Shown in pieces: positions 24,955-35,116 of a DNA stretch of 40,287 nucleotides; the first letter of the stretch is position 1, and the number at the start of each line of letters is the position of its first letter. The stretch comes from Alphaproteobacteria bacterium (lineage in GTDB: Bacteria; Pseudomonadota; Alphaproteobacteria; UBA2966): contig JASLXG010000206.1 of assembly GCA_030740435.1 (NCBI GenBank), forward strand, positions 1-40,287, written 5' to 3'. The notes under the pieces were generated by a model, which was given only the letters and a program-made list of their open reading frames with translations, had not been told where the DNA came from and did not search any database. The position numbers and the translations under genes are program-made.

Positions 24955-26652
24955 TTATCGCCGCGCTTCGGCCATCTCTTCCGCCACCTCTTCGGGCAGG
25001 CGGAACCAGCGCAGCTTTTCCGCCTCGGGCGCCAGTTCGCAACAGCACGGCGCTTGGTCCTGGCGTCCCTGGACTGTTGCCGCCAGCCGGTCGGCCTCGG
25101 CCACCACCCCGTCCATCGAGACTGCCGGCGCCAGGGCACCGGCGGCGCCGGCCCCTTCGAGCAGCGGGATATCATCGAGCCGGCGCACCGCCGCGGTCCG
25201 GCTACGGTGCCACCAGGCCCCCGAGACGGTATCGAAATCGTATTCCGGCAACAGTTTCCAGCCCTCGCGGGCGATCCAGTCGACGGCCTCGATGATGAGC
25301 TCGATCTCGGCCTCCGAGTTGAAATAATTGAAGCCCAGCCGGGTCCAGCCGGGCTTCACCAGTTCGCAGCCGGCGACGATCTGCTTTTCGTATTGCTTCG
25401 AGGTCTCGAGATCGATGCCCAGCAGGCGATGCCCGTAGGGCCCGGCGCAGGAACAGCCACCACGAGATTGGATGCCGAACAGGTCGTTCAAGAGCGCCAC
25501 CACGAAATCATAATGCAAATACCGGCCCTGGTGGCGCACCAGGAAGGAGATGATGGGCAGCCGAGCGGCACTGAGGCTGCCCAGAATCTCGATGTTGGGA
25601 TTTTCCGACCAGCGTTCGATGGCCTGGCGGGCAAGCTCGGTCTCGTGGGCGAAGATGGCCTCGGCGCCGACCTCCTGCTTCAGGCGAAAGACCAGGCCGG
25701 CCCGGATCGAGCCGACGATTTCCGGCGTGCCGCCCTCTTCGCGGTGCACCAGGTCGTCGATATAGCGGTGCTCGTGGGCATTGACGTAGGCCACCGTGCC
25801 GCCGCCCGGCACCACCGGCACGCGATGGCTGAGCAGCCTTCTCTTGACCACCAGCACACCGGGCGTGCCGGGGCCGCCGACGAACTTGTGCGGCGAGATG
25901 AACAGCACGTCCTTGTCGGCCGGGCTTTCCTCTCCCGGCGCGGCGTTCATGTTGATGGGCACATAGGGTGCGGCGGCGGCATAGTCCCAGGCCGCAATGG
26001 CGCCAAAGCGGTGCAGCAGCGTCGTCACCTCGGTGCTACGGGTGATGATGCCGGTGACGTTGGAGGCGGCGGAAAAGGAGCCGATACGCAGCGGCCGCCC
26101 CTGGTAGCGTTCGAGTTCGCGCTGCAGGTGGGCGAGATCGACGTTGCCGCCCGCGTCTTCCTCGATCACCACCACCTCGGCAATGGTCTCGCGCCAGAGA
26201 AGCTCGTTGGAATGGTGCTCATAAGGCCCGATGAAGATCACCGGCCGCTGGTCGTCGGGGATCTGCTTGGCAAAGCCGTAACGATCATCCAGCGCCGCCG
26301 GCAGTCTCAAGCCGCAGATGTTGATGAACTTGTCGACCGTACCGGTACAGCCGGCACCGCAAAAGATCACGGCGTCGCGTTCCTCGTCGCCGCCCACCGA
26401 CACGAGGATCAGCCGCCGGGCATCCTCGCGAAAGCCCGTGGTCTGGCGCCCGGTGCCCGAGGTCTCGGTGTGGGTATTGGCATATAGCGGCAGCACGATG
26501 TCGCGGATGGCGTCCTCGACGAACGAGAGCGCCCGCCCCGAAGCCGTATAATCGGCGTAGACCAAACGCCGGGGCCCATAGGGGCCATCGAGCATCTGGC
26601 CGTGGCCGATCACGCCGCGGCGAATCTGTTGCAACAATTCAGACGAATCCAT
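24955..26652 (-). CDS. Class V aminotransferase-fold PLP enzyme (cysteine desulfurase-like) with C-terminal extension
   Basis: PLP enzyme of 565 residues. Asp223 in AWDYAAAAPY should pair with the cofactor ring nitrogen, His146/His147 in YEHHSNELLW are typical, and Lys256 in FISPHKFVGGPG is the Schiff-base residue. RGGCSCAGPYGH supplies Cys400 and Cys402 near the position of the active-site Cys of SufS-type desulfurases. SufS is about 400 residues; this protein has about 100 extra at the C-terminus, including Cys536-538. Thus it may be a desulfurase, a selenocysteine lyase or a related lyase of unknown substrate. ATG at 26652 follows AGGAGAGC. It lies 84 bases downstream of the frameshifted flavoprotein in the same direction. 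Confidence 0.9.
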   Translation of the reverse strand: MDSSELLQQIRRGVIGHGQMLDGPYGPRRLVYADYTASGRALSFVEDAIRDIVLPLYANTHTETSGTGRQTTGFREDARRLILVSVGGDEERDAVIFCGAGCTGTVDKFINICGLRLPAALDDRYGFAKQIPDDQRPVIFIGPYEHHSNELLWRETIAEVVVIEEDAGGNVDLAHLQRELERYQGRPLRIGSFSAASNVTGIITRSTEVTTLLHRFGAIAAWDYAAAAPYVPINMNAAPGEESPADKDVLFISPHKFVGGPGTPGVLVVKRRLLSHRVPVVPGGGTVAYVNAHEHRYIDDLVHREEGGTPEIVGSIRAGLVFRLKQEVGAEAIFAHETELARQAIERWSENPNIEILGSLSAARLPIISFLVRHQGRYLHYDFVVALLNDLFGIQSRGGCSCAGPYGHRLLGIDLETSKQYEKQIVAGCELVKPGWTRLGFNYFNSEAEIELIIEAVDWIAREGWKLLPEYDFDTVSGAWWHRSRTAAVRRLDDIPLLEGAGAAGALAPAVSMDGVVAEADRLAATVQGRQDQAPCCCELAPEAEKLRWFRLPEEVAEEMAEARR

Positions 26653-26736
26653 ACTGCTCTCCTGAACCGCCGGCGGCTCGCCGACGCCCGGCCATCATGG
26701 CAACTGCGGGGCCGGGGGAAAAGGGGAAAGGCGGCC

Positions 26737-28333
26737 TCAGGCCGGCGCAATTTCCCTGAACGACCAGCGCGCCTCGCCGTTCTCGCGCATCACCCGCAGG
26801 TGGCCCAACCAGTTGGCGTCGTCGCTCTGGGGAAAATCGCTGCGGGCATGGGCGCCGCGGCTTTCCTGGCGCCGGGCGGCGGCCTCGAGGATGAGGCGCG
26901 CGGTGCCGCAGGCCAGTTGCAGCTCGAGAAATTTCTCCATCATTGCCGGATCGTTGACGCCGCGAATACGGTGCGCCTGTTCACTGATCTCTCGCACCAG
27001 CACAAGCCCCTCCTCGAGGCCGGCGGCCTCGCGCACGATACCGCCGTGGCGCCACATGGCGTCGCGCAATTCGTGCTTGAGGGCGTCGGCATCGGCGCGC
27101 GGCTCGCCGGCCTGGGCCGTCACCCGCCTCGCCGGCCACCACGGCCCGGCCCTGGTCGCGCCCTGCGGCCCAGGCCGCCGCGGCCAGGCCGGCGCGGTGG
27201 CCGAAGACGACGCATTCGGTGAGCGCGTTGCCGCCCATGCGATTGGCACCGTGCAGGCCGCCGGCCGCCTCGCCGGCGGCATAGAGGCCGGGCTGGTCGG
27301 TCGCACCTTGCGTGTCGATAGCGGCGCCGCCGACCGCGAAATGAGCCACCGGCGAGATGCGCAAGGGCCGTTCGAAGGCTTTGAAGCGGCGGGCGAAATA
27401 GGCCTCCTTGGTGGCCAGCACCGGATTGGCGCGCCATTTCCCGCGGTCCGCCACGGTGAGGTCGAGCAGCACCTCGTTGCCCTCGACGGCGATCTCGTGA
27501 AACATCGCCTGCGACATGGTATCCCGGGCATGGTGGGCCACCGGGCGCTGGGTGATGCCGTATTTCTCCAGCACGTCCTCGCCGGCGTCGTTGATGATGC
27601 GGCCCAAGTCGGCGACGTCCGCCTCGAGCAGGAAGGTGGGAAGCTTGGGCTCATTGATGGCCAGGGGATAGAACTGCACGAACTCCATGTCCTGCAGCGT
27701 GGCCCCGGCCTCCAGGGCGAGCGCATAGGCATCGCCGGTCATGCGCTGGGGATTGTCGTGATGAAGATAAAGCCCCCCTGCCCCGCCCGCCGCCAGCACC
27801 ACGGCGCCGCCACGCAGCTCAGCCCAGCCGTGTTCCGCCGAAAAAATACTCAGGCAGACGCCGTCCGGACCCGAATCTATTCGCCGCACCAGGCATTTGT
27901 CGACGAAACGCACGCCGAGCTCTTCCGCTTTGGCGACCTGGGTGCGCACGATCTCGCGGCCCCACATGGGCGCGCGGTCGGCCGTCGGGTCCTCGGGCTG
28001 GGCCAGGAAGTGGCCTTCCTCCGACTTCGAGTTCATACCCCAGTCCATCAGGTCCTGGAAACGATCGGCGGCATCGCTGGCCATCACGTCCAGCAGCTCG
28101 GGCTGTGAGAGGCCGCGCCCATTGGCCAGCGAAAGTTCTTTGTAGGCGCTCGCCGACATGCCCTCCCAGGGCCCGGCGAATACCCCCACGGCCATGGTCG
28201 TCGAAGTGCCGCGGCCGGGCGTGCTCTTGCCCACCACGCCGACCTCGGCCCCGGCCTGGCGGGCGGCGATGGCCGCCGTCAGCCCGGCCGCGCCCGAGCC
28301 GATGATCCAGACGTCGGCGTGTTGGGTTTGCAT
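26737..28333 (-). pseudogene. FAD-dependent fumarate reductase/aspartate oxidase-like flavoprotein, one-base frameshift
   Basis: Flavoprotein of the succinate dehydrogenase/fumarate reductase/L-aspartate oxidase group. VWIIGSGAAGLTAAIAARQ near the N-terminus binds FAD; SPVAHFAVGGAAIDTQG and GANRMGGNALTECVVFGHRA are active-site and FAD blocks. At 27123-27125 the frame is broken: up to VVAGEA the protein reads in one frame and from VTAQAGEPRADADALK in another, the change being one extra base in a run of three C on the plus strand (GGG on the coding strand). Without it the frame is 532 codons including stop, a normal length. ATG at 28333 has AGGAGAC upstream. Sequencing error or true gene decay are both possible. 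It precedes the class V aminotransferase and may share its operon. Confidence 0.85.
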
Positions 28334-28428
28334 GTCTAGTCTCCTGATGTTCCCCCGCCGCATGCTATGGTCCGCCCCGGCGCACCGCAACATAGGATCA
28401 CGGGGCAGCCAAAAAATAGGGCAATGAA

Positions 28429-29259
28429 ATGGACGATGCGGTACTGCGGGCCGGCCGGGTTGCCGTGGTGACGGGGGCGGCCAACGGCATCGGCCGGGCG
28501 GCCTGCCGGCGCTTTGCCGAGCTTGGCATGAAAGTTTGTCTGGCCGACGTGGTCGAGGACGATCTGGCCGAGGCCGCAGCCGAGGTGGCCGAACTGGCGC
28601 CGGGTGGCGCTGCCGACGTGCTGGCCCAGCCCACCGACGTGGCCCGGCTGGCAGACATAGAAGGCCTCCGCGAGGCAGTGCTGAAGCACTTCGGCGAGGT
28701 CGGGCTACTGATGAACAACGCCGCCACCCGGGCCAGCGGCGATGCCCTGGGCAGGGCCGAGGCCTGGCAGCAATCCATTTCCGTCAACATGTGGGGCGTG
28801 ATCCACGGGGTGCAGACCTTCGTGCCGGGCATGATCGAACAGGCTACGCCCTGCCGCGTGGTCATCACCGGCTCCAAGCAGGGCCTGACCAATCCGCCGG
28901 GCAACACGCCCTACAACGTCGGCAAGGCGGCATTGAAGACCTATGCCGAGTGCCTGCAGCACGAGCTGCGCAACACCCCTGATTGCCTGGTCACGGCGCA
29001 TCTGCTGGTGCCGGGCTGGACCACTACCGGCAAGCGTGAGCACAAGCCCGGCGCCTGGCTGCCCGAACAAGTCGTCGAGGTACTGGAGGCGGGTTTGCAG
29101 AGCGGCGACTTCTATCTCGTCTGCGCCGACAACGAGGTGACGCCCGAGATGGACCGCAAGCGCCTGCTGTGGGCTGCCGGTGACGTCATCGAAGGGCGGC
29201 CGCCGCTGTCGCGCTGGCACCCGGATTACGCCGAGGCATTCGAGGAGTTCTCACCATGA
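28429..29259 (+). CDS. Short-chain dehydrogenase/reductase
   Basis: Classical SDR of 276 residues with cofactor loop VTGAANGIGRAAC near residue 15, MNNAATR, and an intact catalytic set: Ser in VVITGSKQGLTNPPG and Tyr-Asn-Val-Gly-Lys in TPYNVGKAA. The C-terminal part (GDFYLVCADNEVTPEMDRK and later RWHPDYAEAFEEF) is longer than in FabG and is seen in a family of uncharacterised proteobacterial SDRs. The ATG at 28429 is divergent from the flavoprotein across 95 bases. The TGA overlaps the ATG of the secreted amidohydrolase, indicating coupled translation. Substrate unknown. Confidence 0.93.
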   Translation: MDDAVLRAGRVAVVTGAANGIGRAACRRFAELGMKVCLADVVEDDLAEAAAEVAELAPGGAADVLAQPTDVARLADIEGLREAVLKHFGEVGLLMNNAATRASGDALGRAEAWQQSISVNMWGVIHGVQTFVPGMIEQATPCRVVITGSKQGLTNPPGNTPYNVGKAALKTYAECLQHELRNTPDCLVTAHLLVPGWTTTGKREHKPGAWLPEQVVEVLEAGLQSGDFYLVCADNEVTPEMDRKRLLWAAGDVIEGRPPLSRWHPDYAEAFEEFSP

Positions 29260-30190
29260 GGTACCTTGCGACGGCGACCCTGGCTGCCCTGCTGTTGGCG
29301 CCGACGCCGGCACCGGCCGCCGAACCCTGGCAAGGCCCCATGATCGACGTCCACAGCCAGATCGACCGGCGCACAAATCTCGACAGCATCGTGCCGCTGC
29401 TGGACCAGGCCGGTGTCGCCCAGGTGGTGCTGTCGGCGCGCTTCAAGCAACCCTCGAGCGACGTCGTGGGCCTGGCCGAGCGCCACCCCGGGCGCATCAT
29501 CCCGGCCGCCAAGACCAAGACCCGGGCCTTCATCAAGAACTCCGGCGGCTTTCCCCGGATCTTCAAGAAGGAGATGCAGAGCGCCAAATTTGGCGCCCTG
29601 GCCGAGATCATTATGTGGCACGCCGCCAAAAAGGGCGTGGGCGCCGGCAAGGCCGCCATGGACCCCGACGACAAGCGCCTCCAGCCCTTCCTCGCGGCGG
29701 CCCGAAAAATGGGCTGGCCATACACCTTGCCCACATCGAGTTCGCCGCCATGGACTGGGACAAAGAGCGCTACATGAAGAAGTTCGAGGCCTTTCTGGCG
29801 ACCAACCGCGACGTCGCCATCGGTCTCATCCACATGGGCCAGCTCAAGGCCGACGATGCCGCCCGGCTGTTGCCGCTGCACAGCAATCTCTTTTTCGTCA
29901 CCTCGCACAGCAACCCTGTCACCATCCAAGCCTCGCGGCTGCCTTGGACGCGCATGTTCTCAGGTCAGAAATTGGCGCCGCGCTGGCGCAAGCTGGTGCT
30001 GGCCTACCCCGACCGCTTCGTGCTGGCCTTCGACAACGTCTTCCATTTCCATTGGGAGCAGAAATTCCTGCCCCAGGTCGCAGTGTGGCGCACTGCCCTG
30101 GCGGCACTGCCCGATGCCGTGGCCCACGCCTTGGCTCACGGCAATGCCGAGCGATTGTGGAAACTGCCGCCGGCTAACCGTCGGCGGTGA
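29256..30190 (+). pseudogene. Secreted amidohydrolase-2-like protein, one-base frameshift
   Basis: Signal peptide MRYLATATLAALLLAPTPA is followed by a TIM-barrel amidohydrolase-like sequence beginning MIDVHSQIDRR, where members usually have HxH; here only one His is present. The first frame runs to about 29725 (KMGWPYTL). The homologous continuation HIEFAAMDWDKERYMKKFEA, and later LAFDNVFHFHWEQKFLPQ and HGNAERLWKLP, is in another frame. One missing base between about 29718 and 29731 explains this; restoring it gives 311 residues, a normal length. It is coupled to the upstream SDR by an ATGA overlap and shares its last 17 bases with the convergent DHH gene. The missing metal ligand and the frame break leave activity doubtful. 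Confidence 0.8.
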
Positions 30191-31109
30191 TCTTCTCCAC
30201 CAGTTCGGACAGTACGTCCGCGGCCTTGTCGTTTTCGATCTGGCAGGTGCCGGCGGCGACGTGGCCGCCGCCGTCGTAGGCCAGGCAGAGTTCGCCGACG
30301 TTGGTCTGCGATGAGCGGTCGAGGATCGACTTGCCGATGGCGAAGACGGTGTTCTGCTGCTTCAGCCCCCAGAGCACATGGATCGAGATGTTGCACTGGG
30401 GGAAAACGGCGTAAATGACGAAGCGGTTGCCGGCGAAGATGGTTTCCTCTTCGCGCAGGTCCAGCACCACCAGGTTGTCGTTCACGGTGGCGCAGCGTTC
30501 GAGCTGAGCCTTGAACTGGGCCTCGTGCTCCATATAAATGCTCACCCGTTCCTCGACGTCGGGCAGCTTGAGGATGTCGGCGATGGTGTGCTCGCGGCAA
30601 TAGTCGATGAGCTGCATCATGAGGTCGTAGTTCGAGATCCTGAATTCACGAAAGCTGTCCAGACCGGTGCGCGAATCCATCAGGAAATTCATCAAATCCC
30701 AGCCCTTGGGGTCGAGGATTTCGTCACGGCTGAACTGGGCCGCGTCGCTCTTGTCGACGGCCACCATGAGTTCGTCGTCGACGTTGGGGAACGTAGCTTT
30801 GCCGCCATAGTGGTCGAACACCACCCGCGCCGCCGAGGGCGCATCGGGATCGATGATGTGGTTCTCGGGCTCGCTGCCGCCGCGGCGGATGGTTTCGCTG
30901 AGGTGATGGTCGAAAGCCAGATGGCAGCCGGGCACGTAGGGCAGGTTGGTGGTGATGTCGTCGCCGCTGATCTCGACATTGCCGTCCTGCATGTCCTTGG
31001 GGTGGACGAATTTGATGTCGTCGATCAGATCCAGTTCCTTGAGCAGCACGGCACAAGCCAGGCCATCGAAATCGCTGCGCGTCACCAGACGGAATTTTTT
31101 CTCTGACAA
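30174..31109 (-). CDS. DHH/DHHA1-family phosphoesterase
   Basis: A 311-residue protein of the DHH superfamily, metal-dependent phosphoesterases that include nanoRNase NrnA, c-di-AMP phosphodiesterases and exopolyphosphatases. The motifs are RSDFDGLACA with Asp13 and Asp15, the DHH triad at 67-69 in AFDHHLS, and Asp119 in VAVDKSD. The C-terminal DHHA1 region has the Gly-rich GGGHVAAGTCQI, which binds the substrate end. The start is TTG at 31109, selected because AGGAGG lies five bases upstream and no suitable ATG follows. Its last bases overlap the convergent amidohydrolase. The substrate (short RNA, a cyclic dinucleotide product or pAp) cannot be named from the sequence. Confidence 0.92.
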   Translation of the reverse strand: MSEKKFRLVTRSDFDGLACAVLLKELDLIDDIKFVHPKDMQDGNVEISGDDITTNLPYVPGCHLAFDHHLSETIRRGGSEPENHIIDPDAPSAARVVFDHYGGKATFPNVDDELMVAVDKSDAAQFSRDEILDPKGWDLMNFLMDSRTGLDSFREFRISNYDLMMQLIDYCREHTIADILKLPDVEERVSIYMEHEAQFKAQLERCATVNDNLVVLDLREEETIFAGNRFVIYAVFPQCNISIHVLWGLKQQNTVFAIGKSILDRSSQTNVGELCLAYDGGGHVAAGTCQIENDKAADVLSELVEKITADG

Positions 31110-31218
31110 GGAAGCCTCCTGCAGCTAGCGGTCATGTGTTGCCGGGCGACATCCCCCCGCCCCGGCAGCGATTCAAACACACCCGGCACTTTCTCATGGC
31201 CAGTTTATTCGGGGCGGC

Positions 31219-32201
31219 TCAGGCATCGCCGCTGAGATGACAGGCAACGCTGTGAGCAGGCGCCACTTCGCGGAACTCGGGCTCCTCGGTCCGGCAGAGT
31301 TCCTCGACAAGGGGGCAGCGGGTATGGAAGCGGCAGCCCTTGGGCGGGTCGATGGGGCTGGGAATGTCGCCCTTCAGGATGATCCGCTCGCGCTTGACCA
31401 GCGGGTCGGCGACCGGCGCCGCGGACAACAGCGCCCTCGTGTAGGGGTGCCGAGGATCGCGGAAAAGCGTCTCGCGGTCGGTCAACTCGACGATCTTGCC
31501 GAGATACATAACCGCCACCCGATGGCTGATGTGCTCCACCACGGCCAGATCGTGACTGATGAACAGGTAGGCCAGATTGAATTCTTCCTGCAGGTCCATC
31601 AGCAGGTTCAGCACCTGGGCCTGTACCGATACGTCAAGCGCGGACACCGGCTCGTCGGCGACGATCATCTCGGGCTCCAGCGCCAAGGCCCGCGCCACGC
31701 CGAGGCGCTGGCGCTGGCCACCGGAGAACTCGTGAGGATATTTCGCCGTGACCTCGGGCCGCAGGCCAACCTTGAGAAAGAGCTCTTTCACCCTGGCGTC
31801 GATTTCGGCGCCGGAGCCCTGGTCGTAGTTGCGCAGCGGCTCGGAGACGATAGAGCCGGCCGAAAGGCGCGGGTTGAGCGAGGCGTAGGGGTCCTGGAAG
31901 ACCATCTGAATTTCGCGCCTGAGCGCGCGCATGCGACGGGGCCCGACCCGTGTGACATCCTCGCCATTGATGTGGATGCTGCCCGCCGTGGGGTCGATCA
32001 GGCGCAGCACCAGCTTGCCCACGGTCGATTTGCCCGAACCGCTCTCGCCCACCAGTCCCAGGGTCTCGCCCCGGCGGATGCTGAAGGAAAGGCCATCGAC
32101 CGCCAGCACCGCACCGACCTGGCGCTTCAGCAGTTTGCCGTAGAGCGGGAAGTGCTTGCGCAGATCGGCGACCTCCAGGATGGTCTTGGCCTCGCTCTCG
32201 G

Positions 32202-32205
<4 letters not shown>
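31219..32205 (-). CDS. Oligopeptide/dipeptide ABC transporter ATP-binding protein, OppF/DppF-like
   Basis: ATPase subunit of 328 residues. Walker A is GESGSGKST, the signature is [13 protein letters not shown], Walker B is [12 protein letters not shown] and the switch His is in ISHDLAVV. The C-terminal oligopeptide-type extension holds [16 protein letters not shown], the Cys-containing motif typical of OppD/OppF. ATG at 32205 with GGAGGCC upstream overlaps the OppD stop; a longer in-frame start at 32295 is unlikely. It is the last gene of the minus-strand importer operon and powers uptake with OppD. Confidence 0.95.
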
Positions 32206-33209
<1,004 letters not shown>

Positions 33210-33215
33210 GGGCGG

Positions 33216-34121
33216 CTACATGCGGCGCGCTATGCGCGGGTCGAGGGAATCGCGCAAGCCGTCGCCCAGGATGTTGACGGCCAGCACGGTGACGGCGAGC
33301 AACAAGCCGGGGAAAAAGATCATCCAGGGCGCGATCTGAAAATAGTCCCGGCCCTCAGCCATGATGTTGCCCCAGCTGGGAACCTCCGGCGGCGTGCCGG
33401 CGCCCAGGAACGACAGGATGGACTCGATCACGATGGCCGAGGCGCAGACGTAGGTGGCCTGCACGATCAGCGGTGCCATGGTGTTGGGCAGGATATGCTT
33501 GTACAGGATCTTGGGCAGCTTGGTGCCCACCGAGACCGCCGCCTCGACGTAAGGCTGTTCTCGAATGGTCAGCACCACGGCCCGCACCAGGCGCACCACC
33601 CGGGGCACCTCGGGTATGGTGATGGCGATGATGACGTTGGTGACGCTGGCCCCGGCCAGCGAGATCAGGGCAATGGCCAGCAGCACGCCGGGGATCGCCA
33701 TAAGGCCGTCCATTATTCGCATGACGACGGCATCGACGGCCCGGATATAACCCGCCAGCAGGCCGATCACCAGCCCTATGACGGTGGCAATGACGGCCAC
33801 GGCCAGGCCCACGGTCAGCGAGATGCGGCCGCCATAGACGACCCGGGCATAGACTTCGCGGCCCAGGAAATCGGTGCCGAACCAGAACTCGGCGCTGGGC
33901 GGCTTGAGGCGGATGATGGGGTTGAGCTCCAAGGGGTCCGAGGCCAGCAGCGGCGCCGCCAGCGAGATCAGCGCCATGGTCACCAGGACAGCCGTACCCA
34001 CGACCACCGTCGGATGGCGCCGGGCATATTTCTTGATGCGGCTCGCCAGCGGCGGTGGCGGGCCCAGGTCGAGGTCGTCATCGGCCAATGCCGCGGCAGA
34101 AGTCGGTGTGGTGTCGACCAT
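33216..34121 (-). CDS. Peptide-type ABC transporter permease, OppC/DppC-like
   Basis: Inner-membrane permease of 301 residues with a cytoplasmic N-terminus, one early hydrophobic helix (VVVGTAVLVTMALISLAAPL), and the BPD_transp_1 domain with five more helices. The FGTDFLGREVYARVVYGGR block typical of OppC/DppC is intact, and the coupling loop (VRAVVLTIREQPYVEAA) contacts the ATPases. ATG at 34121 overlaps the OppB-like stop (TGATG). Pairs with the OppB-like permease to form the substrate channel. Confidence 0.95.
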   Translation of the reverse strand: MVDTTPTSAAALADDDLDLGPPPPLASRIKKYARRHPTVVVGTAVLVTMALISLAAPLLASDPLELNPIIRLKPPSAEFWFGTDFLGREVYARVVYGGRISLTVGLAVAVIATVIGLVIGLLAGYIRAVDAVVMRIMDGLMAIPGVLLAIALISLAGASVTNVIIAITIPEVPRVVRLVRAVVLTIREQPYVEAAVSVGTKLPKILYKHILPNTMAPLIVQATYVCASAIVIESILSFLGAGTPPEVPSWGNIMAEGRDYFQIAPWMIFFPGLLLAVTVLAVNILGDGLRDSLDPRIARRM

Positions 34122-35062
34122 CAGTAACGGATCCTGGGATCGAGCACGGTGTAGGACAAATCGATCAGCAGGTTGACCACCACGAAGACCCCGGAAAACA
34201 GCAGGATGACGCCCTGAATGACGGGATAGTCGCGGCGCAGCACACTGTCGATGGTGAGCCGGCCGAGACCGGGAATGTTGAAGACGCTCTCCGTCACCAC
34301 GACGCCGCCGATCAGCAAGGCGATGCCGATGCCGATGATGGTGACGATGGGCACGGCGGCGTTCTTGAGGGCGTGGCGGATCAGCAGCGTGCGATTGTCC
34401 AGCCCCTTGGCCCGGGCCGTGCGGATGTAGTCCTCGGTCAGCACTTCGAGCATACTGGCCCGGGTGATGCGGGCGATCAGGGCGATAAAGATGATGCCGA
34501 GCGCAAAGGTGGGCAGCGCGATGGAGCGCGAAAAGGGAACGATACCTTCGGCGATGTGCTTGTAGCCCTGCACCGGAAACCAACCCAGCTTGAGCGAAAA
34601 GCCCCACATCAGGGCATAACCGATGACGAACACCGGCACCGAAAAACCCAGCACCGAAAACACCATGACGGCCCGGTCGGTGAACGTTCCGGCCCGCCAG
34701 GCGGCAATCATCCCCAACGGTACGGCGACCAGCACGGCGAACACGATGGTCGCCACGGCCAGAGCCAGAGTGGGCTCCAGGCGCTGGCCGATCAGCTTGG
34801 TGACCGGCATGTTGGAGAAGATCGAAACGCCCAGGTCGCCCGACAGCACATTGCCGATCCAAGTGAAGAACTGGACATAGAGCGGCTTGTCGAGGCCGAG
34901 TTGGACGCGGATGCGCTGGATGTCTTCCGGCTGCGCATAATCGCCGGCGATGACCGCCGCCGGATCCCCCGGCGTCATGTGAAGCAGCAGGAATACCGCC
35001 ACCGCCACCACGCCCATCACCGGCACGGTGGTCAATATGCGGCGTACGATATAGGCGTACAT
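34121..35062 (-). CDS. Peptide-type ABC transporter permease, OppB/DppB-like
   Basis: Inner-membrane permease of 313 residues with a short N-terminal helix, MYAYIVRRILTTVPV, and the conserved MTPGDPA segment found in OppB/DppB. The BPD_transp_1 domain follows with several helices and the coupling loop TRASMLEVLTEDYIRTARAK. The ATG at 35062 lies 54 bases after the amidase gene. It is the first permease of the importer and its stop overlaps the OppC-like start. Confidence 0.95.
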   Translation of the reverse strand: MYAYIVRRILTTVPVMGVVAVAVFLLLHMTPGDPAAVIAGDYAQPEDIQRIRVQLGLDKPLYVQFFTWIGNVLSGDLGVSIFSNMPVTKLIGQRLEPTLALAVATIVFAVLVAVPLGMIAAWRAGTFTDRAVMVFSVLGFSVPVFVIGYALMWGFSLKLGWFPVQGYKHIAEGIVPFSRSIALPTFALGIIFIALIARITRASMLEVLTEDYIRTARAKGLDNRTLLIRHALKNAAVPIVTIIGIGIALLIGGVVVTESVFNIPGLGRLTIDSVLRRDYPVIQGVILLFSGVFVVVNLLIDLSYTVLDPRIRY

Positions 35063-35116
35063 ACGGGGTCTATCGCCCTGGCAAGGCGGAGCTCCGGGGC
35101 AGACCGCCGGACTGCA

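Noticed and set aside
31140-31168. GCCGGG/CCCGGC hairpin between the DHH gene and the OppF-like gene
   Set aside because: Only six pairs and no T-run on either strand, so not a convincing terminator.
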